The notes under the pieces were generated by a model, which did no database searches, had not been told where the DNA came from, and saw only the letters and a list, made by a program, of their open reading frames with translations. The position numbers and the translations under genes are program-made. From contig NZ_BBPO01000035.1 in assembly GCF_000787815.1 (NCBI RefSeq), forward strand, positions 1 to 64,000: a stretch of DNA of 64,000 bases. Direction: 5' to 3'. The stretch comes from Streptacidiphilus neutrinimicus (GTDB taxonomy: Bacteria; Actinomycetota; Actinomycetes; Streptomycetales; Streptomycetaceae). Shown one piece after another: positions 28,709 to 37,174 of the stretch; within the stretch, counting starts at the first letter, position 1, and each line of letters begins with the position of its first letter.

Positions 28709-28799
28709 AGCGGGTGGTGGGTAGCGGGTAGCGGGCAGCGGGCAGCGGGCAGCGGGCAGCGGGCAGCGGGCAGCGGGCAGCGGGTGGTGGCTAGCGGAT
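28709..28799. repeat. Heptanucleotide tandem repeat
   Basis: Thirteen consecutive 7-base units based on AGCGGGC, of which seven (28730-28778) are identical. The flanking units are variants (AGCGGGT, GGTGGGT, GGTGGCT) arranged almost symmetrically. The array lies between the ends of map and the primase/polymerase-like gene and overlaps the last codons of the latter, so slippage could alter its C-terminus. Confidence 0.95.
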
Positions 28800-29507
28800 C
28801 AGCCACTGCTCGCCGAGCGCCGGCGCGCCGACCTCGGCGCAGGCGTCGGTGAGCACGTCCAGCAGCCGCAGCGGGTCCGGGAGGGGATGCTCGGGACCGC
28901 GGACCCAGGTGACCTCGGCGCCCTCGGCGAGGCGGGCCGGCGGCAGCAGCACGTAGCTGCCGCGGGTGTGCCAGCGCAGGCCGGGGTGCTCGTCCGCGTC
29001 CTCGTCGGGGTGGGAGTCGAGCTCGGAGGTCCACCACTCGTCCTCGTCGAGCGGGGAGCGGGTCGTGGTGAAGAAGAACCAGCGTTCCTCGCCGAGGGCG
29101 GCGACCGGACCGGCCACGACCCCGGACTCGGCGAGGCGCTCCAATGCGAGACGACCGGCCTCCGCCGGGACGTCGAGGACGTCGTGGACGCGGCCGGTCG
29201 GGGTGATCGCGTTGGCGTCCGGGTCCCGGGAGAGCCAGCGGGTGATCTGGTCGAAGTCGGTGGTGGCCTGGGACTGCCAGGCGAAGGAGAGCGGGTGCTG
29301 CGCGGGGGCCGGACAGCCGACCCGGTCGCAGGAACAGCGGAAGTCGACCGGGTGCGCCGCGGGCGCCAGGGGGAACCCCGCGCGGGCCGCGTCCAGCAGG
29401 ACGCGCAGGCGTCGGGCGCGCTCCGCGGCGACGTCGGTCTCGTCGACACGACCGCCCAGCCGGAGCCACCTGCGCCACCAGGCGCCGACCTTGCCCGCCG
29501 AATCCAC
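28791..29507 (-). CDS. Bifunctional DNA primase/polymerase N-terminal-domain-like protein
   Basis: 238 residues from a GTG at 29507 with AGGAAGGGG upstream; an earlier start at 29576 is less likely. The sequence FPLAPAAHPVDFRCSCDRVGCPAPAQHPLSFAWQ, with clustered Cys and His, and ITRWLSRDPDANAITPTGRVHDVLDVPAEAG match the prim-pol N-terminal family found in actinomycetes. No helicase domain is attached. Relatives sit beside map in Streptomyces; the function on the chromosome is unknown. The gene end overlaps the heptamer repeat. Confidence 0.82.
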   Translation of the reverse strand: MDSAGKVGAWWRRWLRLGGRVDETDVAAERARRLRVLLDAARAGFPLAPAAHPVDFRCSCDRVGCPAPAQHPLSFAWQSQATTDFDQITRWLSRDPDANAITPTGRVHDVLDVPAEAGRLALERLAESGVVAGPVAALGEERWFFFTTTRSPLDEDEWWTSELDSHPDEDADEHPGLRWHTRGSYVLLPPARLAEGAEVTWVRGPEHPLPDPLRLLDVLTDACAEVGAPALGEQWLIR

Positions 29508-29706
29508 TGGTGCCCCTTCCTGCCCGCTCCCGGGGTCACCGGGACGCGTACAGAGCAGGATACGGCCGCGCGGCATGTGGTGTGCGCCAGGGGTGACTTC
29601 CGGGGTGATTCAGTGGCGTTCCCGTGACATCCAGGCGACGCGCCGTGCTAAGCGGTGACGGGCGGGAAGGCCACCGGAACGGGGGCGCCCCGGAGCCGGA
29701 GCGGCC

Positions 29707-30315
29707 TCAGCTGTTGACCATCTGGGTCAGCTGGCTCGCGCTGGGGACCTGGTCGGTGACGGGAGCCCCTGCGGAGGCGCCCGCATTCTTGATGTTGTCG
29801 GTCACACTGCTGAACTGGTTGAAGTCCGCGTCCGAGGCGCTGCCGTTCCGGATCTTGCTGGGCAGGTTCTTCAGACCGTCCACCGCGTTCGACAGCGCGG
29901 TCGTGGCCTTGGACAGCGTCGGGTCGCCCTTCGCGTCGTTGAGCGCCGCCTTGGCGCGGTTGTAGGTGAAGGCCGCCGCCAGGGCGCCCTTGATCAGGCC
30001 GGCGGTGCGGCCCTTGGCGCCCTTCTTGAAGGTGCCGGCCTTGAACGGCTTGTAGATCCACTGGTAGGTCGCGCCCGCGGCCAGACCGGCGTTGAGCACG
30101 AACCTGGTCTTGGCCAGCTTGATCCGGTCCGCGCTGCCGGTCGGGCTCACCGCGGCCGCGGCCGCGGCCGCCGCCGCGCCGGTGACGTTGGCGCTCGCAC
30201 TGCTCGACTTGTTGGACGAGCAGGCGGGCAGCACGAGCAGGACGCCCGCCATGGTGGCGGCGACGACGGACGTGCGGATGCGGGCGCCGAGCGGGATCGG
30301 GCGGGCCAAGGACAC
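29707..30315 (-). CDS. Putative lipoprotein of unknown function
   Basis: 202 residues from a GTG at 30315 with GGAGG 5 bases upstream. The signal peptide ends in the lipobox LPAC32, so lipid attachment is expected. A Ser/Asn-rich and poly-Ala tether (nine Ala) follows. A helical, Lys-rich domain (TRFVLNAGLAAGATYQWIYKPFKAGTFKKGAKGRTAGLIKGAL) then leads to a polar end. I do not recognise the family. It stands alone between the prim-pol-like gene and the two-component remnant. Confidence 0.78.
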   Translation of the reverse strand: MSLARPIPLGARIRTSVVAATMAGVLLVLPACSSNKSSSASANVTGAAAAAAAAAVSPTGSADRIKLAKTRFVLNAGLAAGATYQWIYKPFKAGTFKKGAKGRTAGLIKGALAAAFTYNRAKAALNDAKGDPTLSKATTALSNAVDGLKNLPSKIRNGSASDADFNQFSSVTDNIKNAGASAGAPVTDQVPSASQLTQMVNS

Positions 30316-30497
30316 GGAAGCCTCCGGGCGGATCGGACATGTCAGTTGCGTCATGAACTTCGTCTCAGTCGCCCACGCTCACACGCACCCGTCCGGCGGG
30401 CGACCGCGCACACGCCGAAAGGGTGGGCAACCACCCGAAGGGCCGAGTTCCTTGGAATCTCAGGCGCAGTCCCGGCCCAGGCCGGATCGCGAGCCGG

Positions 30498-31010
30498 TCA
30501 GGCGCCCAGGTAGCGGAGCACGGCCAGCACCCGGCGGTGGTCTGCTGCGGAGACGGGGAGGTCCAGCTTGAGGATGTTGGCGACGTGCTTCTCCACCGCC
30601 CGCTCGGTGACCACGAGCTGCGCGGCGATCGCCGCGTTGGAGCGGCCCTCCGCCATCAGGGCCAGCACCTGGCCCTCACGCGGGCTGAGCGCGTCCACGG
30701 TGCCGCGAGCCGGGCTCGCCCCGACCAGCTGGGTGACCACCTCGGGGTCGAGCGCGGTCCCGCCGGCCGCGACCCGCTCCAACGCGTCGACGAAATCTTG
30801 GGTGTCCAGCACCCGCTCCTTCAGCAGGTAGCCGACGCCCGCCGAGCCTCCGGCCAGCAGGCGGGAGGCGTACTGCGGGCGGCGCGTCACGGCGACGCGG
30901 ACGGTGGTCGGCAACGGCGCCCGCGCGGCGAGCGTCGTGAGCGCGGCCTCCAGCCCGGAGTCGAGGGCGGGCGGATGGATGCCGGCGACGAGCTCACACA
31001 GCTCCTGCAC
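30498..31010 (-). pseudogene. Chimeric remnant: histidine kinase fragment fused to the end of a LuxR-type response regulator
   Basis: 170 codons. Residues 1-43 (QELCELVAGIHPPAL then GLEAALTTLAARAPLPTTVRV) match the HPxxL-GLxxAL region between the dimer and ATPase domains of NarX/DesK-type kinases. From residue 46 it matches a NarL-type regulator: GGSAGVGYLLKERVLDTQDFVDALERVAAGGTALDPEV and the LuxR helix-turn-helix (LSPREGQVLALMAEGRSNAAIAAQLVV). The kinase start and ATPase end, and the phosphate-receiving Asp of the regulator, are missing. The third helix also lacks about two residues (ANILKLDLPV). One internal deletion across adjacent kinase and regulator genes explains this. The DNA-binding part may still fold. 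Confidence 0.8.
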
Positions 31011-31049
31011 GATCTCCCACGGGTGGGGCCAGCACGAACGTCAGCGATG

Positions 31050-31122
31050 GGGGCGCGGGGAACTGCGCGAGAAGCCGCCCACGCGGCGGCGCCGCACATC
31101 GGCAGAGCCCCGCGCCCCTGGG
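31050..31122. repeat. Dispersed intergenic palindromic repeat, copy 2
   Basis: GGGGCGCGGGGAACTGCGCG (31050 on) is followed by GAGAAGCCGCCCACGCGGCG and a right arm CAGAGCCCCGCGCCCCT ending near 31120. The reverse complement matches copy 1a closely over most of its length. It lies directly after the stop codon of the APC permease (31131). Confidence 0.85.
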
Positions 31123-31130
31123 TGGTGCAG

Positions 31131-32606
31131 CTATTCGGCGAGCACGGGCTCCGGCTGATCCGTCTCCGCCGCCTGGCGGCCCAGGCGGGAGTGCTTGCGG
31201 CTGTAGCCGAAGTAGACGCCCAGGGCCAGCACCAGCCAGCATGCGAACAGCACGAAGGTGTCCGCCGGCAGGTTCCAGATCAGGTAGGCGCAGAAGACCA
31301 CCGACAGGGCCGGGACCACCGGGTAGCCCGGGACCTTGAAGCCGCGCTTCAGTCCGGGCTCGCGCACGCGCAGGACCACGACGCCGACCGAGACGACCGC
31401 GAAGGCGACCAGCGTGCCCATGGAGGTGAGGTTGGCCAGCCAGTCCAGCGGGACGAACGCGGCGAGCAGGGCGATGAACCCGCCGACGATCAGGGTGTTG
31501 CCCACGGGCACGCCGCTGCGCGGGCTCACCTTGCGGAAGACCGCCGGGAGCATGCCGTCGCGGCCCATGGAGTACAGAATGCGGGTCTGGCCGTAGATGA
31601 CGACCAGGGTGACGCTGACGATGGAGATGACCGCGCCCGCGGAGAGGATCGCCCCGGGCCAGGTCTCGCCGGTGACGCGCTGGAGGATCGCGGACAGGCC
31701 CGCGTCCTGGCCGTTGAAGAGGGTCCACTTCTGCGCCCCGACGCCGACGAAGGCGACGACGCAGTAGAAGGCGGTGACAACCAGCAGCGCGCCGATGACG
31801 GCTCGCGGCAGCGTCTTCTGCGGGTTCTTGACCTCCTCGCCCGCGGTGGAGACCGCGTCGAGGCCGATGAAGGAGAAGAAGACCGAGGAGGCGGCCGCGC
31901 TGATGCCGGCGAAGCCCATCGGGGCGAAGGGGTGCAGGTTGGCGCTGTGGAAGCCGGTGACGCCGATGACGACGAAGAGCGTCAGCACGGCCAGCTTGAT
32001 CAGCACCATGATGGTGTTGACCAGCGCGGACTCCTTGCTGCCGCGCATCAGCACCAGGCAGCACAGGACGACCAGGACCACGCCCGGCAGGTTGACGTAG
32101 CCGCCGTCGCCCGGCGGGGCCGAGATCACGGCGGGCATGGTGAAGCCGAAGAGGCGCTGGGTCAGGTCGTTGAGGTACTGGCCCCAGCTGACCGCGATGG
32201 CCGCGCCCGAGACGGCGTACTCCAGTAGCAGGCAGGAGCCGACGATCCAGGCCGCCAGCTCGCCGAGCGTCGCGTAGGCGTAGGAGTAGGACGAGCCGGA
32301 GACCGGCACGGCCGAGGTGAGCTCGGCGTAGCAGAGCGCGGTCAGCGCGGCCGTGACGGCGCCGATCACGAAGGAGAGGATCACCGCGGGCCCGGCCTCG
32401 GGGACGGCCGTGCTGAGGGTGAAGAAGATGCCCGTCCCGATGGTGGCTCCGACGCCGATCATCGTGAGCTGGAAGGTGCCCACGGTCCGGCGCAGCCCGC
32501 CGCCCTCATGGCCCTCGCCCTCGCCGTGGGCGGAGTCGGCCAGGAAGGCCGACACGGGCTTGCGGCGCAGCAGCTGCTGGCGGAGTCTCACATCGTTCGG
32601 GGGCAT
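31131..32606 (-). CDS. APC-family amino acid permease (cationic amino acid transporter-like)
   Basis: Probably imports amino acids with protons. 491 residues and about 12 hydrophobic helices. Characteristic segments are TMIGVGATIGTGIFFTLSTAV (unwound helix 1 with the GxG substrate loop), YAELTSAVPVSGSSYSYAY, SSVFFSFIGLDAVSTAGEEVKNPQKTLPRAVIGAL and QTRILYSMGRDGMLP. The length and PVSGSxYxYxYAxxGE motif fit the YfnA/CAT group. It lies 80 bases downstream of the LysA-like decarboxylase and likely shares its transcript, so lysine, ornithine or diaminopimelate are candidate substrates. Confidence 0.92.
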   Translation of the reverse strand: MPPNDVRLRQQLLRRKPVSAFLADSAHGEGEGHEGGGLRRTVGTFQLTMIGVGATIGTGIFFTLSTAVPEAGPAVILSFVIGAVTAALTALCYAELTSAVPVSGSSYSYAYATLGELAAWIVGSCLLLEYAVSGAAIAVSWGQYLNDLTQRLFGFTMPAVISAPPGDGGYVNLPGVVLVVLCCLVLMRGSKESALVNTIMVLIKLAVLTLFVVIGVTGFHSANLHPFAPMGFAGISAAASSVFFSFIGLDAVSTAGEEVKNPQKTLPRAVIGALLVVTAFYCVVAFVGVGAQKWTLFNGQDAGLSAILQRVTGETWPGAILSAGAVISIVSVTLVVIYGQTRILYSMGRDGMLPAVFRKVSPRSGVPVGNTLIVGGFIALLAAFVPLDWLANLTSMGTLVAFAVVSVGVVVLRVREPGLKRGFKVPGYPVVPALSVVFCAYLIWNLPADTFVLFACWLVLALGVYFGYSRKHSRLGRQAAETDQPEPVLAE

Positions 32607-32686
32607 GCGGGTGCCTTTCGCTGTTCAGGGCAGGTTGACCTCCCGCTCCGGACGTGAGGTACGGGGCGGGGAAGAACGGGGTGCCG

Positions 32687-33991
32687 TTACGGCAGGTCGC
32701 GGCGCATCAGGTCGGCGTAGGTCTCGCGCCGCACCACGGCGCGGTGCTCGCCGTCGCGGACGAAGACCACCGGGGGGCGGCGCGCGCCGTTGTAGTTGTT
32801 GCTGAGCGCGTAGGTGTAGGCGCCGGTGACCGGCACGGCGATCAGGTCGCCGACGCGCGGGTCCTCCAGCGGGACGGAGGCGCTGAGGGTGTCGCCGGAC
32901 TCGCAGTGGCGGCCGACCAGGCGGCAGAGCTCGCCCCCGCCGGTCGGGCGGGTGGCCACGGCGGCCTCGAAGCGCTGCTGGTAGAGGGAGACCTCGAGGT
33001 TGTCGCCCATGCCGCCGTCGACGGCGACGAAGGTGTGGCCTCCGCCGCGCTTGACGGAGACGACGCGGTAGAGCGAGACGCCCGACTCGGCGACCATCGA
33101 TCGGCCCGGCTCGATCAGGATCCGGGCATCCGCCGGCAGCAGGCGCTTGGCGACGTCGGTCACGGCGTCGAGGTACGCCTCCACCGTGGGCGGGTGGTCG
33201 GTGTAGGTGTACCGGGAGCCGAGGCCGCCGCCCAGGTCGTAGACGGCGAACTCGCCGAGCTCGGCGACGGCCTCGACGGCCTGCGCGAAGGGCTCGAGAT
33301 CGAGGATCTGCGAGCCGACGTGAACGTGGACGCCGTCCAGCCGCAGCCGGTCGCTGCCGCGCAGGCGGGCGATGGCCTCGCGGGCCTGCGGCAGGAGCAG
33401 GCCGAACTTGGAGCCGTTCTGGCCGGTGGAGATCGCCTCGTGGGTGTCGGGGCGGATGTCGGGGGTGACCCGGACCAGCACGCCCTGCTCGCCACCGGTC
33501 ACGCCGAGAATCTTCTCGAGCTTGTCGATGTCGTCGAAGTTGTCGACGACGATCGTCCCGGCGCCGGTCTCGACGGCGAGGCGCAGCTCCTCCTCGGTCT
33601 TGGCGTTGCCGTGCACGACCAGACCGGCCGGGTCCGCGCCCGCGGCGAGGGCGAGGGTCAGCTCGCCGCCGCCGGCGACGTCGATGCCGAGGCCCTCCTC
33701 GGCGAGCAGCCGGTAGACGGCGGTGCAGGGGAAGGCCTTGGAGGCGAAGGTGGCGCGGGAGTTCGGCCAGCGCGCGGCCAGGCCGTCGGCGTAGCGGCGG
33801 GCGCGGGCGCGGATCGAGGCCTCGTCGACGATCAGAGCGGGAGTGCCGTAGGTCTCGGCGAGCTCGGCGACCGGGACGCCGCCGAGCACCAGCGCGCCCG
33901 CCGCGTCCAGGGCGGTCCCGGGCGGGAACAGCCCGACAACTCCGGCGGAGCCGGCTGAGTCGACCGTCTCGGCTGCCTGCGTCGCCGCCAT
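32687..33991 (-). CDS. lysA: Diaminopimelate decarboxylase-like enzyme (LysA family)
   Basis: PLP-dependent decarboxylase with alanine-racemase fold; the family makes lysine from meso-diaminopimelate, and relatives act on ornithine, arginine or modified amino acids. 434 residues. The PLP lysine is K85 (FASKAFPC); HVHVGSQI, EPGRSMVAESG, CESGD and the final YALSNNYNGARRP block are all present. GGGAGC lies upstream of the ATG. Its position in an inducible-looking cluster (PucR regulator, permease, dehydrogenases) suggests a catabolic or accessory paralogue rather than the housekeeping lysA, which in Streptomyces lies by thrC/hom. Confidence 0.9.
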   Translation of the reverse strand: MAATQAAETVDSAGSAGVVGLFPPGTALDAAGALVLGGVPVAELAETYGTPALIVDEASIRARARRYADGLAARWPNSRATFASKAFPCTAVYRLLAEEGLGIDVAGGGELTLALAAGADPAGLVVHGNAKTEEELRLAVETGAGTIVVDNFDDIDKLEKILGVTGGEQGVLVRVTPDIRPDTHEAISTGQNGSKFGLLLPQAREAIARLRGSDRLRLDGVHVHVGSQILDLEPFAQAVEAVAELGEFAVYDLGGGLGSRYTYTDHPPTVEAYLDAVTDVAKRLLPADARILIEPGRSMVAESGVSLYRVVSVKRGGGHTFVAVDGGMGDNLEVSLYQQRFEAAVATRPTGGGELCRLVGRHCESGDTLSASVPLEDPRVGDLIAVPVTGAYTYALSNNYNGARRPPVVFVRDGEHRAVVRRETYADLMRRDLP

Positions 33992-34091
33992 CAGCGCTCC
34001 CTTTTCCTCGTGTTCGACCCCGTTGACACCGCTCTCCGACCCTCCCTCCGAAGTGCTCCCTTATGTTCAATCTCTTGTCACGTTCAGTCAT

Positions 34092-34108
34092 TGGCGATTT
34101 CGCCTAAG
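34092..34108. promoter_or_regulatory. Small inverted repeat in the lysA/pucR divergent promoter
   Basis: The core GGCGATTTCGCC is a perfect 12-base palindrome located a few bases before the PucR ATG, in a 125-base AT-richer divergent region. A candidate site for PucR autoregulation; evidence is symmetry and position only. Confidence 0.4.
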
Positions 34109-34116
34109 ATCGCATT

Positions 34117-35340
34117 ATGAAGATGGCGAATCTGCCGACCCATAGTGGGACAAGCGAGGAGTTGTACGCACTCGCCGACGCCATCGGGGCGGTGACCGGC
34201 GGAGCCGTGGCGATCGAGGACCTGGACCACCGGATCCTCGCCTACTCGACCCTGCCCGACCAGCGGATCGACGAGCACCGACGCCAGGGCATCCTGGAGC
34301 GCCGCGTCCCGCACCAGCCCGAGCAGCTGGCGCAGTACCGCGAGGTGCTCGCCGCAGCAGGCGTGGTCCGGCTGCCGGTGCTGGCCGAGGCCGAGCTGCC
34401 GCGCGCCGCCGTCGCCATCCGGGCGGGCCAGCGCCCGCTCGGCACGATCTGGGCCATCGAGGGCGAGCGGCCCATCGACGACGCGGGCGAGCGGGCGATG
34501 CTCGACGGCGCGCGGCTGGCCGCCCTGCACATGCTGCGCCGCCGCAGCGCCGCCGAGCTGGACCTGCAGGCCCGCGAGGACGCGCTGCGCGCGGCGCTGC
34601 GCGGCCGCCGGACCGCGCGCGAGGTCCGCTTCGAGCTCGGCCTGCCCGGCCAGCGCCCGCTCGCGCTGCTCGGCTTCGCGCCCGCGGCCGCGCCGACGGG
34701 TGCGGACGCGCCCGCCGACGACCTGCTGGTCCGCCTCGCCGCCGCGTCGACACGGCACTGGCCGGCCGTCCACGCGGAGGCCTCCGTCGCCACCGTCGGC
34801 CGCACCGTCTACGTGCTGCTGCCGCTGGACGACGCGCCCGCCGCGCTGGCGACCGCGCGCCGCCTCGGCGAGCAGGCGGCGGCGGTGCTGGACCGCAGCC
34901 TGGAGACGCCGCTGCGCGCCGCCTGCTCCCGGATCGCCGCCGGTCCCGAGGAGCTGCCCGAGCTTCGCGCCGAGGTCGACGACATCCTCCGCGTCACCAC
35001 CGCCGACCCGGACGCGCCCGGCTTCGCGACGCTGCGCGAGACCCACGCCCGCGTCCTGCTCGCGCACGTCGGCGACGAGCTGGCCCGCCGTCCGCGGCTG
35101 CGCCACCCCGGCATCGAGGCGATGCTGGAGCACGACCGCACCAAGGGCACCGCGTTCGGCGCGTCCGTCGCGGCGTGGCTCGACGCGGTCGGCAACATCG
35201 GCGAGGCGGCGGCCCGGCTGACCATCCACCCCAACACCCTCAAGTACCGCCTGCGGCGGGCAGGCGAGCTGTTCGGCATCGACTTGGACCACCCGGACGA
35301 CCGGCTCTCCTGCTGGCTCCAGCTGCGCATGGCCCGCTGA
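34117..35340 (+). CDS. PucR-family transcriptional regulator
   Basis: 407 residues. An N-terminal GAF-like sensor (GGAVAIEDLDHRILAYSTL, AIRAGQRPLGTIWAIEGE) is followed by a CdaR-like middle region and a C-terminal PucR helix-turn-helix (WLDAVGNIGEAAARLTIHPNTLKYRLRRAGELFGIDLDHPDDRL). Regulators of this family control amino acid, purine or GABA catabolism. It is divergent from the LysA-like/permease operon and followed by an FAD oxidoreductase, so these are its likely targets. Confidence 0.92.
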   Translation: MKMANLPTHSGTSEELYALADAIGAVTGGAVAIEDLDHRILAYSTLPDQRIDEHRRQGILERRVPHQPEQLAQYREVLAAAGVVRLPVLAEAELPRAAVAIRAGQRPLGTIWAIEGERPIDDAGERAMLDGARLAALHMLRRRSAAELDLQAREDALRAALRGRRTAREVRFELGLPGQRPLALLGFAPAAAPTGADAPADDLLVRLAAASTRHWPAVHAEASVATVGRTVYVLLPLDDAPAALATARRLGEQAAAVLDRSLETPLRAACSRIAAGPEELPELRAEVDDILRVTTADPDAPGFATLRETHARVLLAHVGDELARRPRLRHPGIEAMLEHDRTKGTAFGASVAAWLDAVGNIGEAAARLTIHPNTLKYRLRRAGELFGIDLDHPDDRLSCWLQLRMAR

Positions 35341-35436
35341 CGGCCCAGGACGGGCCCCGTCGACGGCCGCGACGGCCGCGACGGCCCGCTGAACGCGTCC
35401 TTCCGCCACGCGTGCGGTGCTGGTAGGACGGTGCGC

Positions 35437-36996
35437 ATGAACTCTGCTGCCTATGACGCCGTCGTCGTGGGCGGCGGCCACAACGGGCTGGTCGCCGCCG
35501 CCTACCTGGCTCGCGCCGGGCGGCGCGTCGCCGTGCTGGAACGCCAGGACCACACCGGCGGCGCGGCGGTCTCCGCGCAGGCCTTCGCGGGCGTGGACGC
35601 GCGGCTGTCGCGCTACTCGTACCTGGTCAGCCTGCTGCCGAAGAAGATCGTCTCGGACCTGGGCCTGCGGTTGGAGCTGCGTCGCAGGCGCTACTCCTCC
35701 TACACGCCCTACGGCGACGGCCGCGGTCTGCTCGTCGACAACGGGGACGACACGGCCACGGCCGCCGGGTTCCGCGCGCTGACCGGCGGCGACCGCGAGT
35801 TCGCGGCCTGGCAGGAGTTCTACGGGCGCACCCGCGCGGTCGCCGAGGCCGTCTTCCCCACCCTCACCGAGCCGCTGCCCGAGCGCGCGCAGCTGCGCAA
35901 GATCGTCGCGGACGCGGCGGGCGAGCAGACCTGGGAGGCGCTCTTCGAGCGGCCGATCGGCGAGGCTGTGGAGTCCGCATTCGCGGACGACGTGGTGCGC
36001 GGCATCGTGCTCACCGACGCCCTGATCGGCACCTTCGCCCACGCCCACGACCCGTCGCTGCGGCAGAACGCCTGCTTCCTCTACCACGTGATCGGCAACG
36101 GGACCGGCGACTGGGACGTCCCGGTCGGCGGCATGGGCGCGGTGTCCGGCGCACTGGAGCGGGCCGCGCGGGACGCGGGGGCCGAGGTCCTGACGGGCTG
36201 CGAGGTGACCTCCGTCCAGGCGGACGGCGTCTCGGCCGAGGTGGCCTTCACCGACGCGACGGGCGCCGAGCGCGTCGTCGGCGCCCGCTGGGTGCTGTGC
36301 AACGCGTCGCCGCGCGAACTCGCCCGCCTGGTGGGGGACGCCTCCGCGGCAGAGCCGGTGGAGGGGGCGCAGCTGAAGGTCAACATGCTGCTGACCCGCC
36401 TGCCCCGGCTGCGCGACCGCTCCGTCGACCCGCGCGCCGCCTTCGCGGGGACCTTCCACATCGCGGAGGGCTACGGCGAGTTGGAGACGGCCTACCGGCA
36501 GGCGGCGGCAGGGCGGTTGCCGAGCCCCGCTCCCTCGGAGATCTACTGCCACTCGCTGACCGACCCGAGCATCCTCTCCCCCGAGCTGCGGCAGCGCGGC
36601 TACCAGACGCTCACCCTCTTCGGCCTGCACCAGCCCGCACGCCTCTTCCCCTCCCACGACCGGGAGTCGGCGCTGCGGGCCGTCCTTGCCGCGTTGGACG
36701 CGGTGCTGGACGAGCCCGTGACGGACTGTCTGGCACGGGACGGTCAGGGAGAGTTGTGCGTCGAGGCGCGCACCCCGTCGGACCTGGAAGCCGACCTGGG
36801 CCTCCCGGGCGGCAACATCTTCCACCGCCCGCTGGTCTTCCCCTACGCGGAGGCGGCCGACCCGTCCGCCGGCCGTTGGGGCGTCGGCACGCCCTACGCC
36901 CCGAACCTCCTGCTCTGCGGCGCGGGCGCGCCGCGCGGCGGCGGCGTCAGCGGCATCCCCGGACACAACGCCGCGATGGCGGCGCTGGGTTCGTAG
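35437..36996 (+). CDS. FAD-dependent oxidoreductase, phytoene desaturase/PYROXD2-like
   Basis: 519 residues from the ATG at 35437, with AGGA 8 bases upstream (a GTG six bases earlier is too close to it). The N-terminal dinucleotide fold is VVVGGGHNGLVAAAYLARAGRRVAVLERQDHTGGAA. The C-terminal FAD site reads NLLLCGAGAPRGGGVSGIPGHNAAMAAL. This type is related to carotenoid desaturases but often oxidises amines or other substrates; no carotenoid genes are near. It follows the PucR gene by about 100 bases and may be co-regulated with it. Confidence 0.88.
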   Translation: MNSAAYDAVVVGGGHNGLVAAAYLARAGRRVAVLERQDHTGGAAVSAQAFAGVDARLSRYSYLVSLLPKKIVSDLGLRLELRRRRYSSYTPYGDGRGLLVDNGDDTATAAGFRALTGGDREFAAWQEFYGRTRAVAEAVFPTLTEPLPERAQLRKIVADAAGEQTWEALFERPIGEAVESAFADDVVRGIVLTDALIGTFAHAHDPSLRQNACFLYHVIGNGTGDWDVPVGGMGAVSGALERAARDAGAEVLTGCEVTSVQADGVSAEVAFTDATGAERVVGARWVLCNASPRELARLVGDASAAEPVEGAQLKVNMLLTRLPRLRDRSVDPRAAFAGTFHIAEGYGELETAYRQAAAGRLPSPAPSEIYCHSLTDPSILSPELRQRGYQTLTLFGLHQPARLFPSHDRESALRAVLAALDAVLDEPVTDCLARDGQGELCVEARTPSDLEADLGLPGGNIFHRPLVFPYAEAADPSAGRWGVGTPYAPNLLLCGAGAPRGGGVSGIPGHNAAMAALGS

Positions 36997-37010
36997 CACC
37001 CAGCGCCGCC
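36978..37010 (+). terminator. Hairpin enclosing the stop codon of the FAD oxidoreductase
   Basis: A perfect 13-bp stem (arms 36978-36990 and 36998-37010) whose 7-base loop contains the TAG stop (36994-36996). The coding end and the terminator are therefore the same sequence. Confidence 0.7.
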
Positions 37011-37014
37011 AGGC

Positions 37015-37119
37015 TCAGGGCTGGTGGACGTCGGCGGCGGTGATCACGCCGCCCGACACGGTGGAGGTGCCGCTGTAGTTCTGCACGGAGCCGTCGGTCT
37101 GGGTGGAGGCGGCGCGCCA
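37015..37119 (-). pseudogene. C-terminal fragment of a secreted-type protein
   Basis: On the minus strand 34 codons read WRAASTQTDGSVQNYSG then TSTVSGGVITAADVHQP and a TGA at 37015-37017. This resembles the last strands of small secreted actinomycete proteins ending in SGTYTVxxGVIxxADIxQ. Upstream of 37119 the frame changes and no start is found. Most likely the tail of a gene truncated by deletion. Confidence 0.45.
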
Positions 37120-37174
37120 ACAAGGGGGCCGGTATCAGGATGTTGTTCGTCCAAGCCCGGGGGCCGGACGGGCC

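Noticed and set aside
28709-28799. Heptamer array considered as a CRISPR array
   Set aside because: Units are 7 bases with no spacers, and no cas genes are near.
34084-36999. 971-codon minus-strand frame
   Set aside because: It covers both PucR and the FAD oxidoreductase in antisense and has no recognisable motif.
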